This document shows, in pieces, positions 11,911 through 15,354 of a DNA stretch of 15,354 bases. Numbering within the stretch: the stretch's first letter is position 1; each line of letters begins with the position of its first letter. The translations under genes were made by a program, and so were the position numbers. The notes beneath the pieces are model-generated. The model saw nothing but the letters and a program-made list of their open reading frames with translations, was not told where the DNA came from and ran no database searches. The stretch comes from a bacterium (GTDB taxonomy: Bacteria > Patescibacteriota > Patescibacteriia > 2-12-FULL-60-25): positions 1-15,354 of the forward strand of contig JANLIO010000089.1 of NCBI GenBank assembly GCA_024654265.1. Direction: 5' to 3'.

Positions 11911-12762
11911 ATGAAACCATCCGAAATAAAAAAAATTCTTTTAGAGATCGGCGGTGGGCCGGATAAAAAACTCGGCCAGCATTTTTTAATTGATCGTTCT
12001 GCGCTGTTCGCGATTGTAAAATCAGCCGAGATACAACATGGCGATCGCGTTTTAGAGATTGGGCCGGGGTTGGGAGTATTAACGGATGCACTGCGAAGTC
12101 GAGGTGCAGATGTTATCGCGATCGAGAAGGATAAACGATTTGATCATTATCTTGCATCGGTGACGGATGCTCGAATTATTCAGGGTGACGCGGTGGAGAT
12201 GAATTGGGATGAAATTGCCGGTGAAGGAGAATGGAAATTTGTTTCAAATCTTCCGTACTCGATTACGTCGCTCGCACTTCGAAAAGCGTTGTGGGCAAAA
12301 AATCCACCAAAGAAAGTTGTTGTGCTTATCCAAAAAGAAGTTGCGGATCGCATTTTGGTTCTCGGATCTCATCGTCAAACCGTGGGAGCAAAAAAGGAAA
12401 AAGGATCGCTCGTGTCTCTTATGGTTGCGCTTTCATCCTCATCAGTTCGATGTGTGAGGAATGTTTCTCGAGGTGCATTTTATCCTCCGCCAAAAGTTGA
12501 ATCTGCTATTGTCGCGATCACACCGATGTCGTGGGAGGATCGTGAAAAAAAATGGGGGATTCATCCGGATGAGATTATGAAAGTTGCGAAGATGGGGTTT
12601 TCACATCCACGAAAAATGTTGAAATCAAATCTCGCACTTGGTAAAGAATCCAAAATACTTGATGAAATCGGATCGCACGAAAAAGTCCGGGCAGAAGATT
12701 TAACGGTGTTGCAGTGGGCGGAATTAGCAAAACGTTTGAAAAAGAAAAAAGAAATCCTTTGA
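11911..12762 (+). CDS. rsmA: 16S rRNA dimethyladenosine transferase RsmA (KsgA)
   Basis: 283 residues. It dimethylates the two adjacent adenines in the 3'-terminal hairpin of 16S rRNA using S-adenosylmethionine, late in 30S assembly. The N-terminus carries KKLGQHFLID. The SAM-binding motif I is EIGPGLG at 49-55, the acidic EKD follows at about 72, and the catalytic NLPY is at 113-116. FYPPPKVESAIV begins at 190, and HPRKMLKSNL lies in the C-terminal domain. The length is normal. No Shine-Dalgarno precedes the ATG. It is convergent with the minus-strand gene ending at 12818. Confidence 0.97.
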   Translation: MKPSEIKKILLEIGGGPDKKLGQHFLIDRSALFAIVKSAEIQHGDRVLEIGPGLGVLTDALRSRGADVIAIEKDKRFDHYLASVTDARIIQGDAVEMNWDEIAGEGEWKFVSNLPYSITSLALRKALWAKNPPKKVVVLIQKEVADRILVLGSHRQTVGAKKEKGSLVSLMVALSSSSVRCVRNVSRGAFYPPPKVESAIVAITPMSWEDREKKWGIHPDEIMKVAKMGFSHPRKMLKSNLALGKESKILDEIGSHEKVRAEDLTVLQWAELAKRLKKKKEIL

Positions 12763-12799
12763 TAAAAAAAGCCGGGCGAATCTCTCGATTGCCCGGGCT
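12763..12799 (-). terminator. Terminator of the 12818-14029 gene
   Basis: On the minus strand a stem of about 12 bp (12770-12799, two single-base bulges, GAGA tetraloop) is followed by seven Ts (12764-12770 on the other strand). It lies 19 bp past the stop. There is no T tract on the plus strand, so it is not an intrinsic terminator for rsmA. Confidence 0.85.
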
Positions 12800-12817
12800 A
12801 GGGTTGTAGTTTGTCGG

Positions 12818-14029
12818 TTAGGCAGCGACGGTGCCTTCGCGCTTGCGTCGGCGAGCTTGGCGACGTTCCGAGTCCTGCGACTTTCTTGCCGCGCGATCGT
12901 TGTCCTCGTCCTCGTCGTCGAGATCTTCCACCTCGTCTTCCGAGACGATGACTTCGGAAGCGTCCGGAGAAGCGCTTTCGCTTTCCTCCACTTCTTCTGG
13001 CAACGGCGCAGGCTCTCCACCATCCGGATCGTCGTCTCCGTCCGGACCGTCATCCTCGCTGTCTGGAGGGTTCTCGAGATCCTCCTCTTCCTTGCCACCG
13101 TCGTCTTCAGTGACGTCGGGTCGGAAGATCCCATTTATGATCTTCCGTTTGTAGCTTGGATTGATGGCCCCGCCGGTGAGGATGTCGAGTCGCTCGCCGA
13201 ACGCCTGTTCCATGACTTCAAGGATTGCGTTGATCTCTTCATCCGTGTATCGATCAACCTCTTCACATGTGAGGAGGCTGATGAGCCACTCGGTCTTCGG
13301 TTCGAGCTCACCGCGCTTCTCAATCTTGTTGAAGTAGCGAATGATACGACTCGTTGTCCACTTCGGCTGGAGGGTTTTATCCTCCTCGCAGATGTGAGGT
13401 GGAGCATTTTTTTTATCGCCCTCGAGCCAAGACCATCGTCGAGTGATCAAGTCGCTCGCCAAGTCTTCGGCGGACTTCTCGCAACGATCGAAATCCTGAT
13501 GTTGAGCGAGCGCGTCGGTTGCGATCTCGAGAACGACGTTGGTTAGCACGTCTAACTCGCCACGAAGCTGGAGATTTTTCCGTTCCTTGTAGATGCGGTC
13601 GAGAACCGCTTCGCATCCCAGAAGGATCGCTACCGCTTTTGACGGGCGGTTGCTCTTTCTTCCTTCGAGCATCACCCGCCGTCCAACCATCGTGCGGATT
13701 TTCTCCGTGGTCATGCCGAGTCGGATCTCTGTTTCATGATCCCCACTCTTCGTTTGAGTTTTGTTCCATCGACGTTTTGTCGGCGCGGGCTTTTTGTCCT
13801 CTGTGTCGACTGGTTCGTTCTCCGTTTCTCCGGTGCCTGTCTCGAGTTGTACTACGACGTACGGATCGTCGAGCGATGCTCCTTCCGCAAGGCGCAGGAA
13901 CACCTCCGGGTGGATCGTTAGACTCAATTGCCCCTTGATCCTTGAAGTGAAAGGTTTGCCGGCCTTCATCGCCATGATCAGGTCGGCGAAGGCGATCTCG
14001 AACTGAAGCATCTTGTCTTCGATGCGCAT
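12818..14029 (-). CDS. Uncharacterised helical protein with acidic tail
   Basis: 403 residues from ATG 14029, selected by a strong AGGAGGTG immediately upstream; the frame is open to an ATG at 14098, which lies inside a hairpin and lacks such a site. No family is recognised. Residues 1-65 form a mixed domain, residues 66-100 a charged linker, and about 105-300 an alpha-helical region whose segments 133-210 and 226-270 resemble the next minus-strand gene (14314) by eye (shared LL-C, PP, and R[YF]TD-E positions). Residues 305-378 are almost entirely Asp/Glu/Ser/Pro, and the end is strongly basic (RRQARRRKRE). A basic cluster after an acidic tail can mean nucleic-acid or ribosome contact, but nothing specific supports that. 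The DNA is GC-rich. It is a single-gene transcript with its own promoter and terminator. Confidence 0.88.
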   Translation of the reverse strand: MRIEDKMLQFEIAFADLIMAMKAGKPFTSRIKGQLSLTIHPEVFLRLAEGASLDDPYVVVQLETGTGETENEPVDTEDKKPAPTKRRWNKTQTKSGDHETEIRLGMTTEKIRTMVGRRVMLEGRKSNRPSKAVAILLGCEAVLDRIYKERKNLQLRGELDVLTNVVLEIATDALAQHQDFDRCEKSAEDLASDLITRRWSWLEGDKKNAPPHICEEDKTLQPKWTTSRIIRYFNKIEKRGELEPKTEWLISLLTCEEVDRYTDEEINAILEVMEQAFGERLDILTGGAINPSYKRKIINGIFRPDVTEDDGGKEEEDLENPPDSEDDGPDGDDDPDGGEPAPLPEEVEESESASPDASEVIVSEDEVEDLDDEDEDNDRAARKSQDSERRQARRRKREGTVAA

Positions 14030-14033
14030 TGCG

Positions 14034-14041
14034 CACCTCCT
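14034..14041 (-). promoter_or_regulatory. Shine-Dalgarno deciding the start at 14029
   Basis: AGGAGGTG on the minus strand, a near-perfect anti-16S match, 4 nt from the ATG measured from its end (6 nt from AGGAGG). Confidence 0.85.
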
Positions 14042-14124
14042 TTTTTTCGTGTTTTTGAAATTATTGCCTCGCCGAAACGGGGCAGAAGTTTTTCTCATTG
14101 TAATGAGCTGAACGTCTTAAATGG

Positions 14125-14147
14125 ATCGTTTTCCATTCCAAAACGAT
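14125..14147 (-). other. 5'-end hairpin of the 12818-14029 mRNA
   Basis: Perfect 8-bp inverted repeat ATCGTTTT/AAAACGAT with a 7-nt loop. It starts about where transcription should begin (7 nt after the -10). A second short inverted repeat, CTCATT/AATGAG (14094-14107), follows in the 118-nt leader. Confidence 0.6.
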
Positions 14148-14153
14148 AGCGTC

Positions 14154-14182
14154 TAAATACCACGTTTTTCCCATTTTGTCAA
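14154..14182 (-). promoter_or_regulatory. Sigma-70-type promoter of the 12818-14029 gene
   Basis: On the minus strand TTGACA (14182-14177), 17-nt spacer, TATTTA (14159-14154), with TGG before the -10 as at the lipoprotein promoter. Confidence 0.65.
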
Positions 14183-14249
14183 GTGTTCTTAACTAAAATC
14201 ACTATTTTTTGTAAGATAGAGTCTCTTTGTGGATAAATCTTTTTTGAAT

Positions 14250-14286
14250 AAAAAAAGAACGGGTCGACCAAGTGTGGTCTTCCCGT
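14250..14286 (-). terminator. Terminator of the 14314 gene
   Basis: On the minus strand the stem is ACGGG/CCCGT plus GACCA/TGGTC, separated by a 2x2 internal loop, with a 4-nt loop. It is followed by TTC and seven Ts (14250-14256 region). Confidence 0.85.
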
Positions 14287-14313
14287 CCCGCGCTACGTGA
14301 GCGCTACGTGTTG

Positions 14314-15354
14314 TCAGGCAGCTTTTCCGTTACGGCCTGACTTCTTGCTTCCGTCCTTTCTAGTCGCCTTGGATTGTGGTTTGGCCACGGTCTTCATCTG
14401 GCCGTAGCTCGGATCTGTCGGATCCTTCTTTGCGGCCGCCTTCGCTGCTCGCTCAGCTTTTTTCTTGGCGGCAAGTTCGTCGTCCCTGCGACGTCGCTCC
14501 GCTTTTTCCTCCTCACTCACGTCGGGTTTCTGGCTTTCCGTGGGATCGGGTTTCGAATCGGAGGGCGACGGCTCGGTAAGCGGACTCGTGTCCGAATTCT
14601 CGCGGTACACCTTCCTGGGCTGTGGCGCTTTCGCCCTCGCTCCCAACATGAAGTCGACGCACTCACGCGCCTCCTCAGGCTTCATGTTGAGCTTGATGAG
14701 CGTTGCCATCACACGGACACTCAGGTGCAACAGGAGTTCCTGCCGTTCCGAGTCCGTGAACCGCTCGTCTCCCTTGAGGTAGCCGACGATATTCCGTCCG
14801 TTGCTTCCGAGATTGTCGATCGTGTCACAACGGTCGAGGATCTCATCGATCTTCACCGGGGTGAACTTTCGGGGAAGCTTCGTATTGGCTACCGCTTCTT
14901 TCCTCGCGCTTTCGCGCTCGATGAAGTACGGGGGCTTTCCGTACTTGCCCTCGTTGACCCAGTCCACCACGCGATCGTAGTAGCTCTGAGCCAACTTCTT
15001 CGCGTCCATGTGCTTCTCGAACTGCTTGAGTTCGGGGAGGCTGACGGCGATCTCCTCCAAGAGGAAGGCTCGCAGGTCGGAACGCTCTTCGACGGAGTAA
15101 CCGACATCGTTCTCCGTGATGCTCTCGATCATCGAGCGACACGCGAGAAGCGCAACCACCATTTCCGGATTTTGGCGGTCTTCCGGTTTTTCCTCTTCCC
15201 GATCGAGGCGATCCTCGATGTAGTCCTGTGCGGTCTGCACCGTCAGTCTCTTTGGCAACTGCACTCTCGCCGAGGGTTTGACCTCTTTGATCGCCGGAGC
15301 AGGAGCGACCTCGGCAGGCTGTTTCTGCGCGGGCGCTTTCTTCTCGACGACGGG
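14314..15354 (-). CDS. Uncharacterised helical protein, Lys/Ala-rich tail (start beyond window)
   Basis: 346 codons are visible and the frame is still open at the right edge. A GTG at 15264 could start the protein, but the 30 codons upstream of it are open and encode a Pro/Ala/Lys/Glu-rich linker (KKAPAQKQPAEVAPAPA) typical of a real interdomain stretch, and no Shine-Dalgarno precedes the GTG, so the true start is probably outside. The central 200 residues are mainly helical and share spaced positions with the neighbouring 12818-14029 product, suggesting an ancient duplication. The last 100 residues are charged low complexity: a Ser/Pro/Asp segment, an EEEKAERRRR helix, an AKKKAERAAKAAAKK stretch and a basic end. 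No family is recognised. The DNA is GC-rich. Confidence 0.85.
   Translation of the reverse strand, partial: PVVEKKAPAQKQPAEVAPAPAIKEVKPSARVQLPKRLTVQTAQDYIEDRLDREEEKPEDRQNPEMVVALLACRSMIESITENDVGYSVEERSDLRAFLLEEIAVSLPELKQFEKHMDAKKLAQSYYDRVVDWVNEGKYGKPPYFIERESARKEAVANTKLPRKFTPVKIDEILDRCDTIDNLGSNGRNIVGYLKGDERFTDSERQELLLHLSVRVMATLIKLNMKPEEARECVDFMLGARAKAPQPRKVYRENSDTSPLTEPSPSDSKPDPTESQKPDVSEEEKAERRRRDDELAAKKKAERAAKAAAKKDPTDPSYGQMKTVAKPQSKATRKDGSKKSGRNGKAA

Noticed and set aside
12857..13546. Long plus-strand open frame opposite the 12818 gene
   Set aside because: GC-rich antisense shadow; the minus-strand gene has a promoter, Shine-Dalgarno and terminator, and the plus-strand product resembles no protein.
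14030..14098. N-terminal 23-residue extension of the 12818 gene
   Set aside because: The ATG at 14098 is inside an inverted repeat with no Shine-Dalgarno, while the ATG at 14029 has AGGAGGTG.

Overview
The window looks like chromosomal DNA from a candidate-phyla-radiation (Patescibacteria) bacterium. Four things suggest this: a short YidC without the large periplasmic domain, a DUF-type nucleotidyltransferase next to an O-antigen-ligase-like membrane protein, an S23-type four-helix-bundle gene, and plus-strand housekeeping genes that start without a clear Shine-Dalgarno. UGA is a stop: rsmA and the GIY-YIG gene end in TGA, and a full RF2 (prfB) is present. That argues against the UGA=Gly lineages. 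The phylum call is inference; no marker here fixes a species.

Layout. Positions 1-1,494 carry two minus-strand genes: a lipoprotein cut by the left edge, and a protein that may be a P-loop-less AAA+ domain. From about 1,640 to 12,760 everything is on the plus strand: S23 four-helix-bundle protein, nusA, yidC, a nucleotidyltransferase, an O-antigen-ligase-like protein whose frame runs without a stop into groES, groEL, an acidic disordered protein, prfB, a GIY-YIG endonuclease embedded in palindromic repeats, and rsmA. From 12,770 to the right edge two more minus-strand genes follow. They are GC-rich, appear to be diverged paralogues, and have charged low-complexity tails; the second is cut by the edge.

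Two gene-expression styles are visible. The plus-strand core genes mostly lack a Shine-Dalgarno, and two of them (nusA, groEL) share an almost identical A-rich leader preceded by a 7-nt tandem repeat (AAATTCY). The three minus-strand genes whose starts are visible have a perfect TTGACA -35, a 17-nt spacer, a TAT-starting -10, a 5' hairpin, a Shine-Dalgarno and (where seen) a hairpin/U-tract terminator.

The most interesting structures are: (1) a GIY-YIG nuclease gene flanked by two interrelated REP-like palindromes (3 copies of type A, 8 inverted copies of type B), with an internally deleted second copy beside it, resembling a REP/nuclease mobile module; (2) an S23 gene bracketed by about 20 bp of inverted heptad repeat, with related heptad tracts in the nusA and groEL leaders and inside the ligase ORF; (3) the ligase-GroES in-frame continuity with a CIRCE-like HrcA operator buried in the ligase 3' end; (4) the common promoter/hairpin architecture of the minus-strand genes. 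No tRNA, rRNA or CRISPR array was recognised.
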